A stretch of DNA of 64,000 nt from an uncultured Spirochaetaceae bacterium (GCA_900315435.1 OMYY01000013.1:1-64000); one strand, 5' to 3'; shown: positions 51,768-60,775, counted from the stretch's first letter. Program-made: numbers and translations. The notes: generated by a model from the sequence alone, not told the origin.

Positions 51768-52967
51768 ATGGGTGGAAACGTGCTCTTTGCAAGACAGGCA
51801 AAGGAAAAAAGACCTCAGGAACGCTACATCCTCTGCATCGACGGCGGGGGCATGCGGGGGGTCATTCCATGCCACCTGCTCGCCAAACTGGATGCAATGC
51901 TGAAAGGACAAGGAGACCACCGTCCCCTGGCAGCACACTTCGACCTGATTGCGGGAACTTCCACCGGCGGCCTGATCGCCCTCGCGCTGACGATTCCCCT
52001 TGGGAAAAGCGGATTCGTGCAGGATGCAAGCGAGCAGACGCTCGTCTACCAGCCGAAAGAGCGAAGCTGGATGCAGAGGTTCCTGCACAGGCCTGCCATC
52101 GAGGAAGCTATCGGAGCCTTTCCCCGTACCGCCACCATCCAGGAAATCAGCGACCTCTATCGGGTCAACGGCAAGAGGATCTTTCCCAAACGGCAATCCC
52201 GGTTCTTCGGATCCTTCTTCACAGACAAGTATGATGTCCGGCCACTGGAAGAATTCCTGCGGGAGAAGTTCCTCGACACCCCGCTCTCTGAGGCAGTGGT
52301 GCCGGTTCTGGCTACCTCCTACAATATCGCCGAGAGCGGGAGGCCCTTCCTCTTCACCAGCAGGGATTCCCACCAGTTCCTGTTCCGCGAGGCAGGGCGG
52401 GCCACCAGCGCCGCCCCCACCTATTTCAAACCCGCCACCATGACCGACCGGGTCACCGGCGAGCCGCTGATGCTGATTGATGGAGGGCTGGTAGCCAACA
52501 ATCCTGTGCTCTATGCATTGCAGGAAGCCCGCAAACTCTACCCGGACTGCACAACCTTCCACATGCTCTCGCTCGCCACCAGGCAGCCGGAAATCCACGT
52601 GGAGATGAACGGCAACACCGGCATGGTCGCATGGCTCGATCCCTCCCAGGGGGCTCCGATCCAGAGAATCCTCTATGCAGCCCAAGAGCAGACCAGCAGC
52701 TCGATCATCCGTTCCATCCGGGGGGTGGACTATGTCCGCGTCGAAGGACCGCTCTCCGCAGGCTACAAGATGGACGAAACCGCGAATGAGGCGCTTGATA
52801 CGCTCCAAGAAGACGCCGAGGCGATGTTCGAGAACCATGAGGAGGAACTGGCGCGATACGTGCAGATGCTTGCAAAACGTACGGATTTCGACCAGCTGAA
52901 ACTCGATCCGATTCCTCCCGCAACCACCGGGACACCAACCAATGCACTACAAACAACAGCAACTTGA
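51768..52967 (+). CDS. Patatin-like phospholipase
   Basis: 399 residues. All catalytic parts are present: oxyanion loop CIDGGGMRGV (24-32), nucleophile elbow GTSTGG with Ser65, and the Asp of LIDGGLVANNP (Asp238). This is the patatin/CapV-like subgroup rather than the short bacterial YchK/RssA type. It should release fatty acids from phospholipids or other acyl esters. No signal peptide. It overlaps the next gene by 26 bases, so the pair is cotranscribed. No cyclic-nucleotide synthase is nearby, so a CBASS role has no support here. Confidence 0.92.
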   Translation: MGGNVLFARQAKEKRPQERYILCIDGGGMRGVIPCHLLAKLDAMLKGQGDHRPLAAHFDLIAGTSTGGLIALALTIPLGKSGFVQDASEQTLVYQPKERSWMQRFLHRPAIEEAIGAFPRTATIQEISDLYRVNGKRIFPKRQSRFFGSFFTDKYDVRPLEEFLREKFLDTPLSEAVVPVLATSYNIAESGRPFLFTSRDSHQFLFREAGRATSAAPTYFKPATMTDRVTGEPLMLIDGGLVANNPVLYALQEARKLYPDCTTFHMLSLATRQPEIHVEMNGNTGMVAWLDPSQGAPIQRILYAAQEQTSSSIIRSIRGVDYVRVEGPLSAGYKMDETANEALDTLQEDAEAMFENHEEELARYVQMLAKRTDFDQLKLDPIPPATTGTPTNALQTTAT

Positions 52968-53337
52968 GGACCAACTGAGAGCACTGTGCGACGACCTGGA
53001 CGAGTACCTCGAGGACACCTACGGGGCGGAGTATCATCTCCGGCCGAACCGTCAGCCCCGTGGCACCACCTCCAGCAACCAGTACGACGGGCTTTTCGCC
53101 ACCGCTCCAGCCTTCACCCTAGGCTATGGAAGCGAGCACGGCAAGGGCTATGTGGTGGAGATTTCCATCTGTACCTTCGACTGGATCGAGCCGAAGCGCC
53201 GCAAGGAGATGTTCGATGATGCCTTCGCCTATGTCAATGCGATTCTTCCTCACTATTTTCCCGACCGTGCGCTCTCGATCGTCCACGACGGGAACGTGAT
53301 GAAGATTGTCGGCGATTTCTCACTCGGCGATGTGTGA
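52942..53337 (+). CDS. 131-residue protein of unknown function, coupled to patatin
   Basis: An alpha-beta protein: N-terminal helix (YKQQQLEDQLRALCDDLDEYLED), then beta strands with AFTLGYGSEHGKGYVVEISIC and a helical run MFDDAFAYVNAIL. No recognised family. Its ATG lies inside the end of the patatin gene, in a different frame. The tight coupling suggests an accessory or inhibitor of the lipase. It overlaps the convergent nucleosidase gene by 18 bases. Confidence 0.8.
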   Translation: MHYKQQQLEDQLRALCDDLDEYLEDTYGAEYHLRPNRQPRGTTSSNQYDGLFATAPAFTLGYGSEHGKGYVVEISICTFDWIEPKRRKEMFDDAFAYVNAILPHYFPDRALSIVHDGNVMKIVGDFSLGDV

Positions 53338-53898
53338 GAGCAGGTGGTCCAGCTGTTCGTTTGCTTTCCTAATGAATTCCGGATACCGTTTCGCCCGGCG
53401 GCCGCAACTATCGTCGCTGATTGACCTTACAACCATGATGTCGGTATCAAGCTCCTTCGCCGCGTAGGCTACCCCGTAACTTTCCATATCACAGAACAAC
53501 GAACCGGAAAGCTGGGGATGGGATTCTTGGTAAGGACGGGTAACAAAGACATCTCCAGACGCGCAGCGTCCTGCTGGAAGACCAGGAAAAGGGTTGCAGG
53601 CAATCTCACCCACCACTCCGCCACGGCCATTGGGAAGCTCCCCTGCCAAAAGGCCGAACCGGGTCAAATCGACGTCATGCTGCCAGACACTGGTTGCCGT
53701 AACGATATCTCCGATGTGCAAGGACGGGTCCAGTGCCCGTGCGGTCCCGACACACACGACCAAGTCCGGTTTCTCGGATTCGATAGCACGATAGGCATGC
53801 AGGGCGGCCTGGAGCTTTCCCACACCGACGACATGCGTATGGGGACAGGTGATTCCCTCGAGTTCCGGAAGGCTTGAAGCGACGAGGAGCACCTTCAT
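53320..53898 (-). CDS. Purine nucleosidase-like protein (MTA/SAH nucleosidase family)
   Basis: 192 residues, shorter than the usual 230. Nucleoside phosphorylase fold: VGVGKLQAALHAYRAI, VVCVGTARALDP (usual GxAG replaced by GTAR), GDIVTATSVW, CDMESYGVAYAA (catalytic Met-Glu), VRSISDDSCG (catalytic Asp). Likely cleaves methylthioadenosine, S-adenosylhomocysteine or a related nucleoside; futalosine hydrolase is an alternative. Its ATG overlaps the stop of the pyridoxal kinase gene (ATGA). Confidence 0.87.
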   Translation of the reverse strand: MKVLLVASSLPELEGITCPHTHVVGVGKLQAALHAYRAIESEKPDLVVCVGTARALDPSLHIGDIVTATSVWQHDVDLTRFGLLAGELPNGRGGVVGEIACNPFPGLPAGRCASGDVFVTRPYQESHPQLSGSLFCDMESYGVAYAAKELDTDIMVVRSISDDSCGRRAKRYPEFIRKANEQLDHLLSHIAE

Positions 53899-54665
53899 AG
53901 GGCGACCAGTTCCTTCCGGACCGTCCGGACATCCACCCCGAGCTTTGGGTCGCGATGGGTACGGGAAACTGCAAGCGCCACCAACGTGATCGCCTGCTTG
54001 ACCGCACGCTCCTCGTCGACCCCTTTGACCAGCTGTCCGAGCAGAACCGCATCAAACAAATCCCCTGTCCCCGGATAGGAGGCCGGATAGTGCTCGAAGG
54101 GAATGGTCGTGGTATCGGTCGCCACCACCCATCCACCGTGGGACTCAAGGCCGGTAATCAGGTGATGTCTGCCGGGTAGGCGCCGGCAATCTTCAGGAAG
54201 AGGCTCCCGGTCCAACCCCAGAAGCAGCTTCGCCTCGGTCGGGTTGGGAGTCACGTAGGTAGCCCTTGGCGCGAGTTTGTCCCGGAAACTATCGACGAGG
54301 GCAGGATCGATTCCTTGGTAGCACTGTCCATCATCCCCCAGCACCGGATCACAGAAGAGCAACGTCCCGGAATGGTCGTCCAGAAAAGGCAGCAAGGCCT
54401 CCACCTGCCTGGAGCTGGAAAAGTAGCCGGTATAGATTCCGGAGAAGCGAAGGCCGAGCCGAGTCCACACCCCGAGGATCTCGCCGAGGGAATCGGTCTC
54501 CTCCTTCCGATAGGGATCAAGGAAACCGTCGCTCTGGGTGGAAAGCAATGCGGTCGCCACCGGACAGGCTTCGACCCCCAGCATCTCCAGCGCGGGAATC
54601 ATGACGGTCAGCGAGCTCTTGCCGTAGGAGGAAAGGTCCGTCAAAAGGACCACACGCTTTTCCAT
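53895..54665 (-). CDS. Pyridoxal/pyridoxamine kinase
   Basis: 256 residues. Ribokinase-like vitamin B6 kinase: VVLLTDLSSYGKSSLTVMIPALE replaces the usual H-x-V-x-G-Y-V-G-N start, FCDPVLGDDGQCYQG follows, and the anion hole with catalytic Asp is YPGTGDLFDAVLLG. GGGAGG lies eight bases before the ATG at 54665. It is the first gene of a two-gene unit with the nucleosidase and is divergent from the phosphohexomutase. Confidence 0.92.
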   Translation of the reverse strand: MEKRVVLLTDLSSYGKSSLTVMIPALEMLGVEACPVATALLSTQSDGFLDPYRKEETDSLGEILGVWTRLGLRFSGIYTGYFSSSRQVEALLPFLDDHSGTLLFCDPVLGDDGQCYQGIDPALVDSFRDKLAPRATYVTPNPTEAKLLLGLDREPLPEDCRRLPGRHHLITGLESHGGWVVATDTTTIPFEHYPASYPGTGDLFDAVLLGQLVKGVDEERAVKQAITLVALAVSRTHRDPKLGVDVRTVRKELVAL

Positions 54666-54715
54666 GCCTAGCACCTCCCGATTGATTGTTGGTATGATAC
54701 CATACAAACGAGGTA

Positions 54716-56539
54716 ATGACGATGATAGTGAAGGATTCTCGAACGGGTTTCCCCCTTTTCGACTCTGCGTACAACCCTTTCAAGGGACCGATTCCCACCC
54801 AAGAGGATATCGCGAAGGGATTGAAGCCCATGATTCTCAGCGCCAGCGGCTGGCGCAAGGTGTTCGCCCAAAGTGGCGATGCGGAAAGCGCGGAGCCGGA
54901 AATCACCAAGCGTGACGCCTATCTGGCGGCGGCTGCTGCTTTGGTCCATGCGGCATATCTGAAGACCCAGAAGAAGGATCCTTCCGTGCTGGTCGGGGTC
55001 GACGCCCGCCCTACAGGCTATTCGATCGCCCAGTGCGCGATCCGCGCATTCCTCGCAGAGGGGGTCACGGTACGGTATCTGTTTATCGCCTCGGCCCCGG
55101 AGATCATGGCGGAGAACGCCAGGGGAGACCATGGTTGTGACGGCTTCTTCTACATCTCCGCCAGCCACAACCCGCTTGGACACAATGGCATCAAGTTCGG
55201 AGGAGCTGGCGGCGTCTATCCCGGTTCGGTCACCGGACCCTTCGCCACCCGGTTCAAGGAACTGCTTGACGATCCGGCGTCCATCCAGCAAAAACTGCTT
55301 TCGGTGGACGAGGCGGCGCTCGAGGAAGTCTACCGGAGTAGCGGGAAAGCGAAAGACGAGTCCCTGAAGACCTACCATGATTTCGTCCTAGAGACCGGCG
55401 AGCGCCCGATTGGCGCCTACCAGGAACTGCTACGGACACAACCCCTAGGTGTCGTCATCGACTTCAACGGGAGCGCCAGGGCCGACAGCATCGACGTCTC
55501 CCTGCTGGAGGAGCTGGGAGCCAGACTGATGACGGTCAACGACAAGTGCCGCGAGGTGGCCCACGGAATCGTTCCCGAGGGGGAGAATCTCCAGCTCTGC
55601 AAGGATTCCCTCGAAATGGCGCACCAGTCGGATCCCTCCTTCGTCGTCGGGTACCTGCCAGACAACGATGGGGACCGCGGCAACATCGTCGTCTGGGACG
55701 ACGCGAGCGGCAGTGTGGTCGTTCCTCCCGCCCAAGAGGTCTTCGCGCTGGTGGCCATGGCCACCCTGAGCGAGATGCAACTTTCCCATCCCGAGGCAAA
55801 GTTGGCCATCGCCGTCAACGGACCGACATCGATGCGCATCGACCGGATCGCCGACGCCTTCGGCTGCAAGGTGTTCCGAAGCGAAGTCGGCGAGGCAAAC
55901 GTCGTGCAACTGGCCGGCCAGCTGCGGGATCAGGGCTATCTGGTCAAGATCCTTGGCGAGGGCTCCAACGGCGGCAACATCACCGACCCGGCCAAGGTTC
56001 GCGATCCGATGAACACCATCATCACTCTGCTGAAACTGCTGGGGGATTCCGAAATCATGCGCAACTGGTGCGGGAAAAGCGGACAGCCCATGCCAAGGAA
56101 CATCACCCTTTCCGGCGTGCTGGACAGCCTGCCGGTCTTCACCACGACCGGCGCCTTCAGCAAGGACGGCACCATGCAGGTCCATCTGGACGCAGGCACG
56201 TTGAAACGCAACTATGAGAAGGTCTTCCGAGCGGAATGGAAGGAGCATGCCGACAAGCTCAAGGAAGAAGGTATCTACGGATACCGGATCTACCAGTCCG
56301 AGGGAACAGTGACCCGCGAGGGAATCGGAGAGGAGTTCCGGCACGCTCCCTTCAAAGGTGGCTGGAAGGCTTGCTTCCTCAACCAGAACGGCGAGGAAAC
56401 CGGCTTTATCTGGATGCGCCCCAGCGGAACCGAGCCGATCTTCCGTGTCCTCTGCGACGTGGAAGGCAACCGCCCCGCCCTGCACGACAAATTGCTTGCC
56501 TGGCACCGGTCGATGGTACAGCAAGCCGACAACCTGTAA
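54716..56539 (+). CDS. Phosphoglucomutase/phosphomannomutase
   Basis: 607 residues; alpha-D-phosphohexomutase superfamily, interconverting hexose 1- and 6-phosphates. Phosphoserine loop YISASHNPLGHNG, metal loop PDNDGDRGN, sugar-specificity loop reading EGSNGGNITDP in place of the common GGEESGH, and phosphate-binding WMRPSGTEP. Longer than bacterial ManB (about 450). GAGG lies closer to the ideal distance for the ATG at 54722 than for 54716, so the true start may be two codons downstream. Confidence 0.93.
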   Translation: MTMIVKDSRTGFPLFDSAYNPFKGPIPTQEDIAKGLKPMILSASGWRKVFAQSGDAESAEPEITKRDAYLAAAAALVHAAYLKTQKKDPSVLVGVDARPTGYSIAQCAIRAFLAEGVTVRYLFIASAPEIMAENARGDHGCDGFFYISASHNPLGHNGIKFGGAGGVYPGSVTGPFATRFKELLDDPASIQQKLLSVDEAALEEVYRSSGKAKDESLKTYHDFVLETGERPIGAYQELLRTQPLGVVIDFNGSARADSIDVSLLEELGARLMTVNDKCREVAHGIVPEGENLQLCKDSLEMAHQSDPSFVVGYLPDNDGDRGNIVVWDDASGSVVVPPAQEVFALVAMATLSEMQLSHPEAKLAIAVNGPTSMRIDRIADAFGCKVFRSEVGEANVVQLAGQLRDQGYLVKILGEGSNGGNITDPAKVRDPMNTIITLLKLLGDSEIMRNWCGKSGQPMPRNITLSGVLDSLPVFTTTGAFSKDGTMQVHLDAGTLKRNYEKVFRAEWKEHADKLKEEGIYGYRIYQSEGTVTREGIGEEFRHAPFKGGWKACFLNQNGEETGFIWMRPSGTEPIFRVLCDVEGNRPALHDKLLAWHRSMVQQADNL

Positions 56540-56548
56540 CTCGATACC

Positions 56549-56566
56549 GGGCACCTTCGGGTGCCC
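56549..56566 (+). terminator. UUCG-loop hairpin after the phosphohexomutase gene
   Basis: GGGCACC, loop TTCG, GGTGCCC, ten bases after the stop. No T-tract follows, so termination is uncertain. Confidence 0.5.
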
Positions 56567-56851
56567 ATCACCATCCGGTTCCTGCTCCTTTGGGCCTTTA
56601 TGGACCATAAGCCAGAGGAAAGCATTGGAGCAGCGAAGAAATACTATTTCGAGGATGTTGGCCTCCGAAATGCGAGCCAACAAGGAAAGCAAGAGAGCAT
56701 GCAACTGAAAGTTGATTACGTAGCGGGAAAAGCATCGCTCATGAGGACGGGCGATGGTTTCCAGAAAGTGACCATCACCGGAGGTTTTGTCCACAAGCAG
56801 AGAGACGAGAAAGGAATATTGACGATACCATATTATTCCCGAAGCCTGTAA
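56561..56851 (+). pseudogene. Remnant of an AAA ATPase with DUF4143-type C-terminus
   Basis: An open frame of 96 codons. KKYYFEDVGLRNAS matches the K-x-Y-x-x-D-x-G-L-R-N element of DUF4143 ATPases, LKVDYVAGK the later L-x-V-D-F-V-x-x-K strand, and SLMRTGDGFQKVTITGG the C-terminal T-G-D-x-F-x-K element. In intact proteins about 80-100 residues separate the first and last elements, and 250 residues with the P-loop precede them. Here the P-loop part is absent and the middle is collapsed, so this is a deletion remnant. 56852-56899 holds nothing recognised. Confidence 0.65.
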
Positions 56852-56899
56852 CCGGTATTGCAAGCCGCATCGAGGATATCCGGCCATCTCTCCAGTTGG

Positions 56900-57322
56900 T
56901 CATTGGTCCCAAATCTCGTTCAGGAGGCCTTCAAGAGTCTCCTGTTGTTTTTGCTTGCCCCTCAGTTCGCACTCCCACACGACGATGGGACGCCACCCCA
57001 TGGCCAGGAGCCGTGCGATCGAGCGCTCGTCCCTCGCCCGGTTGCGCTCGATCTTGCGTTTCCAGAATTCCTGATGGGTCTTCGGAAGACGATACAGGCT
57101 GCAGTGCTCATGGCCGTGCCAGAAACAGCCATTGACAAAAACGACCGTGCGGTACTTGGGCAGGACGATATCCGGCCTGCCCGGGAGCCTGCGGTCCGAG
57201 GTACGATACCTCAGACCGTGGCGGAAAAGGAACCGCCTGACCAAGAGCTCATCCTTGGTATCCCGGCCCTTGATCGCCGCCATCACCTGGCTGCGCTTCT
57301 GGGGCGAGAACAGGTCGCTCAT
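56900..57322 (-). CDS. vsr: Very short patch repair endonuclease
   Basis: 140 residues. Nicks DNA 5' of T in T:G mismatches made by deamination of 5-methylcytosine. Start MSDLFSPQKRSQVMAAIKGRDTK, LPGRPDIVLPKYRTVVFVNG with catalytic Asp, and CFWHGHEHC with the active-site His residues and zinc ligands. No DNA cytosine methyltransferase gene lies in the window, which is unusual, as vsr normally accompanies dcm. Its ATG overlaps the hexokinase stop (ATGA). Confidence 0.95.
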   Translation of the reverse strand: MSDLFSPQKRSQVMAAIKGRDTKDELLVRRFLFRHGLRYRTSDRRLPGRPDIVLPKYRTVVFVNGCFWHGHEHCSLYRLPKTHQEFWKRKIERNRARDERSIARLLAMGWRPIVVWECELRGKQKQQETLEGLLNEIWDQ

Positions 57323-58605
57323 TCGCTCAAACCGGCAATCGCCGCTCCAATGGTCGGGGCGTCCTCGACGTGGAGCAGGCGGATAAAGCGACGATACCGC
57401 CCCTCCAGGTATCGCTGGAGATACCGCTCGACAGCTTCCTTCAGCCCCTTGGTCTGGTAGTAGGTGGTGCCATCGATATTCAGCGCCACCGGCTTCTCCT
57501 TCCCGATGCCGGCACCGCTCTGCAGGACGCTTGCGGTAATACAGGCTGCCGTCAGTTTGGCGGCCTTCTCCACCACGGCCTGTGCGATCTCGAGCATCCT
57601 GGCCTTGTCGGCAGGATTGACGAGCGCCTCGCCGATCAAGCCGGTCGCAGGATCGGTCAGGAACTTGCTGACCTGGATGGTTGTCCACCGCTCCTGCTCC
57701 ATCAAGCGTCCTACGCTCTCCGGGGAGAAGAGATGTCCGTCGATGACCGCATGGCGCATCAAGGTCCAGCACTGCAGGCCGAGGTAGGCTCCGCTGATCA
57801 TCTTTTCAAAATGGTAGTGGAGCGGATCTTTGGTCGAGGCGAAGATCTCGCTTCCAAGGCGCCCACCGGCAATATCGAAGTTGCCGCTCTCGATGTTGAC
57901 GCACTGGGAACCAGTTTGCTGATGGATCTTGCCGATATTCCTGTTCTGCTCCACGTAGGCCATATTGGTACCGGTGCCAAGGATCAATCCCATGTAGCCG
58001 CTTATCGGATCGGAGCCTGTTGCCGAAGGTCCTGCGAGCAGGGTCGCCACCGTATCGTTGACCACGGTCAGCTTCTTACGGGAGACATCGTGTCCACGGC
58101 GGGCAAGCTCATCCAACAGGCCTTTGCCGACCGGCTTGCCAATCACATCCTGGGCCTTGATTTCCTTGCTGAACATCAACGGGACACCATCCCTGTTCTC
58201 GGTGATTCTGGCCGCATAGGAAAAACAGAAGCCGATATGGTCGCTCTTCTCGATCAGACGCTCGACCTGGTCGGCGAACGCACTGAAGAACTCCGGGGCG
58301 CTCACCTCGCGGGCGATGCCGGGCATGGCAGTCTTCTGCCAGTCACTGATGGCGGCCCTTCCCGACTCGTCAAAGGAAACCAGGCTGGTACGGAAGTTGG
58401 TCCCGCCGGCATCCAGGACGATGACCGGTTCGCCACTGGGAATATGGTCGGGTATCGAGACGTAGGCAGGAATCATTTCCAGAGAACTTGCCCTTCCCTG
58501 CAATCCATCATCCATGGCTACTTGAAACGCGCGCACCAACGCATCGAAATCCACCGCTTCGGGGCCGGCGTCCCATGCTGCCAAAAAAGCCTTTGTATCC
58601 ATCAT
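57319..58605 (-). CDS. Hexokinase, eukaryote-like family
   Basis: 428 residues. Phosphorylates glucose with ATP in the first step of glycolysis. Hexokinase_1/2 type: VIVLDAGGTNFRTSLVSF (phosphate 1), KLTVVNDTVATLLAG (catalytic Asp), GLILGTGTNMAYVE (phosphate 2) and IESGNFDIAGG. This family is rare in bacteria but known in treponemes. AAGGAA precedes the ATG at 58605; a second ATG at 58602 is equivalent. Translationally coupled to vsr downstream. Confidence 0.94.
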   Translation of the reverse strand: MMDTKAFLAAWDAGPEAVDFDALVRAFQVAMDDGLQGRASSLEMIPAYVSIPDHIPSGEPVIVLDAGGTNFRTSLVSFDESGRAAISDWQKTAMPGIAREVSAPEFFSAFADQVERLIEKSDHIGFCFSYAARITENRDGVPLMFSKEIKAQDVIGKPVGKGLLDELARRGHDVSRKKLTVVNDTVATLLAGPSATGSDPISGYMGLILGTGTNMAYVEQNRNIGKIHQQTGSQCVNIESGNFDIAGGRLGSEIFASTKDPLHYHFEKMISGAYLGLQCWTLMRHAVIDGHLFSPESVGRLMEQERWTTIQVSKFLTDPATGLIGEALVNPADKARMLEIAQAVVEKAAKLTAACITASVLQSGAGIGKEKPVALNIDGTTYYQTKGLKEAVERYLQRYLEGRYRRFIRLLHVEDAPTIGAAIAGLSE

Positions 58606-58634
58606 CGTGTTCCTTTTGTCCCCATATTGTACTT

Positions 58635-59210
58635 CTACTCGTACCGGAATTCCAAGCCGTCGGTAACGATTCCCTCGCTTGCAATCCGGGCGGTTCCGCT
58701 TACCCGGATCGGGCGGGAAATACGTCGCCCTTCCAGCAAGAGGTCTACCCAGACCGTCACCTCGCCAAAGTGTCGCGCAAAGGCCTGGGCCACCAGCGTC
58801 ACGACACTCGAACCTTTGGGCCAGTCTGCCCGATAGGTACCGGAAAGGAGGATGTCGCCCTTCCTCCAATCATGGACAGACAGGATGGTCCGGCACTGAT
58901 CGTCCAGCGGTCCTTTCGTCTGGCTGGCAAGCCGTTGGTACCATGTTTGATTGCCTATTTTAGCAGGAATCATGGGCGAATACCCACTCAAATCGCTTTG
59001 AACGACCATCAATGTACGGGGAATCGTTTCCTGACCCAGCGTACAGCCGGGCATGAAATACTGGGGATCGGCGATGTAGCCGGCAGTCACCGCGAGGGCA
59101 CAATCGGTCACTGCCGCGCGGGCGACGAGATAATCATTGTCCGATACCTCGAGAGCAGACAAGGGAAAGACAACCACCAGGAACACCAGCATCGTCAGGA
59201 TTCTGCGCAT
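58635..59210 (-). CDS. Exported protein of unknown function
   Basis: 191 residues. Signal peptide MRRILTMLVFLVVVFPLSA, with predicted cleavage before LEVSDND, so it is periplasmic. The mature part is beta-rich (WYQRLASQTKGPLDDQC, VWVDLLLEGRRISRPIRVSG) with two to three Cys. No family recognised. AGGA lies six bases before the ATG. It is 30 bases upstream of hexokinase on the same strand and divergent from the exonuclease I gene. Confidence 0.82.
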   Translation of the reverse strand: MRRILTMLVFLVVVFPLSALEVSDNDYLVARAAVTDCALAVTAGYIADPQYFMPGCTLGQETIPRTLMVVQSDLSGYSPMIPAKIGNQTWYQRLASQTKGPLDDQCRTILSVHDWRKGDILLSGTYRADWPKGSSVVTLVAQAFARHFGEVTVWVDLLLEGRRISRPIRVSGTARIASEGIVTDGLEFRYE

Positions 59211-59239
59211 AGCCCATCCTATTCCAAAAGAGATGGTTA

Positions 59240-59248
59240 TGGTACAAT
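59240..59248 (+). promoter_or_regulatory. Extended -10 promoter of sbcB (leaderless)
   Basis: TG then G, TACAAT at 59243-59248; the ATG at 59256 is seven bases later. The -35 is poor, as is common with an extended -10. Confidence 0.45.
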
Positions 59249-59255
59249 TTCTTCC

Positions 59256-60713
59256 ATGGAAAAAACACCCGAGACCATTCTTTGGTATGACCTGGAGACC
59301 TTTGGCCTCAACACCCGCTATGACCGCATCGCCCAGTTCGCCGCCCAGCGGACCGACCTGGACCTGCATCCCGTAGGCAGTCCTGTCGTCCTGTATGGAA
59401 AAATCAGTGACGACTACCTGCCAGACCCGCTTTCCTGCATGGTCACCGGCATCACCCCCCAGGAAACCGAAGCGAAGGGACTGTGCGAATATGAGCTGAT
59501 CAAGCAGGTCAACGCGCTCTTCTCTGTGCCCAACACCACGGTCGCCGGCTTCAACAATATCCGCTTCGACGACGAGATGATCCGTAGCTGTCTCTACCGG
59601 AACTTCTTCGACCCCTACGAGCGGGAATGGAAAAACGGCTGTTCCCGCTGGGACATCATCGACATGGTCCGGGCTTGCCATGACCTTCGGCCCGAGGGAA
59701 TCAATTGGCCGGCACGCAACCCGGATACCGGCATGCCGATTGTCAAACTGACCAGCCTGACCGAGGCGAACCATATCGACCAAACAGGAGCGCATGACGC
59801 CATGGTGGACGTCTACGCCACCATCGAGGTGGCCCGCCTGATCAAGGAGCAACAGCCAAGGCTGTACGCATGGGCATGGAAATACCGGAACAAGAACCTG
59901 TTGAAGAACCTGGTCCGGACCCCTTTCGGCACCCCGGTGCTGCTGACCAGCGCACTCTTCACCAACCCCAATGGCTACTCTGCCATGGTGGTCCCCATCA
60001 CCCCGGCGAAGGATGTGGGAAACACGTTCATCTGCTTTGACTTGATGCAAGACCCGATGCCGCTCCTTGCCGCCAAGAACCCGCAGGAACTGATGCAGGT
60101 GCCCGGCATCTGCACGATTGCCGTCAACCGGTGTCCCTTCGTCACCCCGATCAGTCACAGCTTTCCTGACGAAGGCACCTACAAGCGCCTAGGCATCGAC
60201 CGCGACAAGTGCCGCGAGACCTACCGGCTGCTGAGGGAGCACGCAGAGCTGATTCCGATGCTGAGGGACGCCAAGGCCGCCGAGCAGTATGATGATGTGA
60301 AGGACACCGATTTTGAAATTTACAGCGGCGGCTTCTTCAACGACAGCGATAAAATGCAGTTCCAGGCAATCCACCATACAGCGCCAAGCCAGAAGCTGGC
60401 CTTGGGCATCCACTTCCAGGACCAGCGCGTACCAGAGATGCTGATGCGTCACGTCGCCCGCAACTGGCCCGAGGTGCTGACCGAAGACCAGGCACGCAAA
60501 TGGAAGAGTTTCTGCGCCAGCCGTATCCTCAGTCCTCCGGGCGGCGTCAAGATCAGCTGGGAGTTCTACCAGCGCAAGATCAAGGAAAATATGGCCTCGA
60601 CCGATATCGCTCCCGAGGTGAAGCGGGACGTGCTCGAACCGCTCGAAGCCTGGGGCAAACGCCTCTCCGACAAGCTCTTCGGGCCAAAAGCTGACGTAGG
60701 TCCGGCAACGTAA
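59256..60713 (+). CDS. sbcB: Exonuclease I
   Basis: 485 residues, the normal size. 3'-5' exonuclease on single-stranded DNA, used in repair and recombination. DEDDh motifs: ILWYDLETFGLN (Asp-Glu), AGFNNIRFDDEMIR (Asp), and TGAHDAMVDVYAT (His-Asp). The SH3-like and helical C-terminal domains follow (KNLLKNLVRTPFGTPVL, RWN-like end). SbcB is best known from gamma-proteobacteria, so its presence with a spirochaete-like set is of interest. No ribosome binding site; leaderless start predicted. Confidence 0.95.
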   Translation: MEKTPETILWYDLETFGLNTRYDRIAQFAAQRTDLDLHPVGSPVVLYGKISDDYLPDPLSCMVTGITPQETEAKGLCEYELIKQVNALFSVPNTTVAGFNNIRFDDEMIRSCLYRNFFDPYEREWKNGCSRWDIIDMVRACHDLRPEGINWPARNPDTGMPIVKLTSLTEANHIDQTGAHDAMVDVYATIEVARLIKEQQPRLYAWAWKYRNKNLLKNLVRTPFGTPVLLTSALFTNPNGYSAMVVPITPAKDVGNTFICFDLMQDPMPLLAAKNPQELMQVPGICTIAVNRCPFVTPISHSFPDEGTYKRLGIDRDKCRETYRLLREHAELIPMLRDAKAAEQYDDVKDTDFEIYSGGFFNDSDKMQFQAIHHTAPSQKLALGIHFQDQRVPEMLMRHVARNWPEVLTEDQARKWKSFCASRILSPPGGVKISWEFYQRKIKENMASTDIAPEVKRDVLEPLEAWGKRLSDKLFGPKADVGPAT

Positions 60714-60775
60714 CACGTTCCATCTGCAGGGGAAGCAAACGAACCGGTTTTTTCGGAATCCGGCTGGTTTCACGC

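Noticed and set aside
51768-53337. Patatin gene as a CBASS effector
   Set aside because: No CD-NTase, HORMA/TRIP13 or Cap2/Cap3 genes within 10 kb; kept only as an open possibility in the findings.
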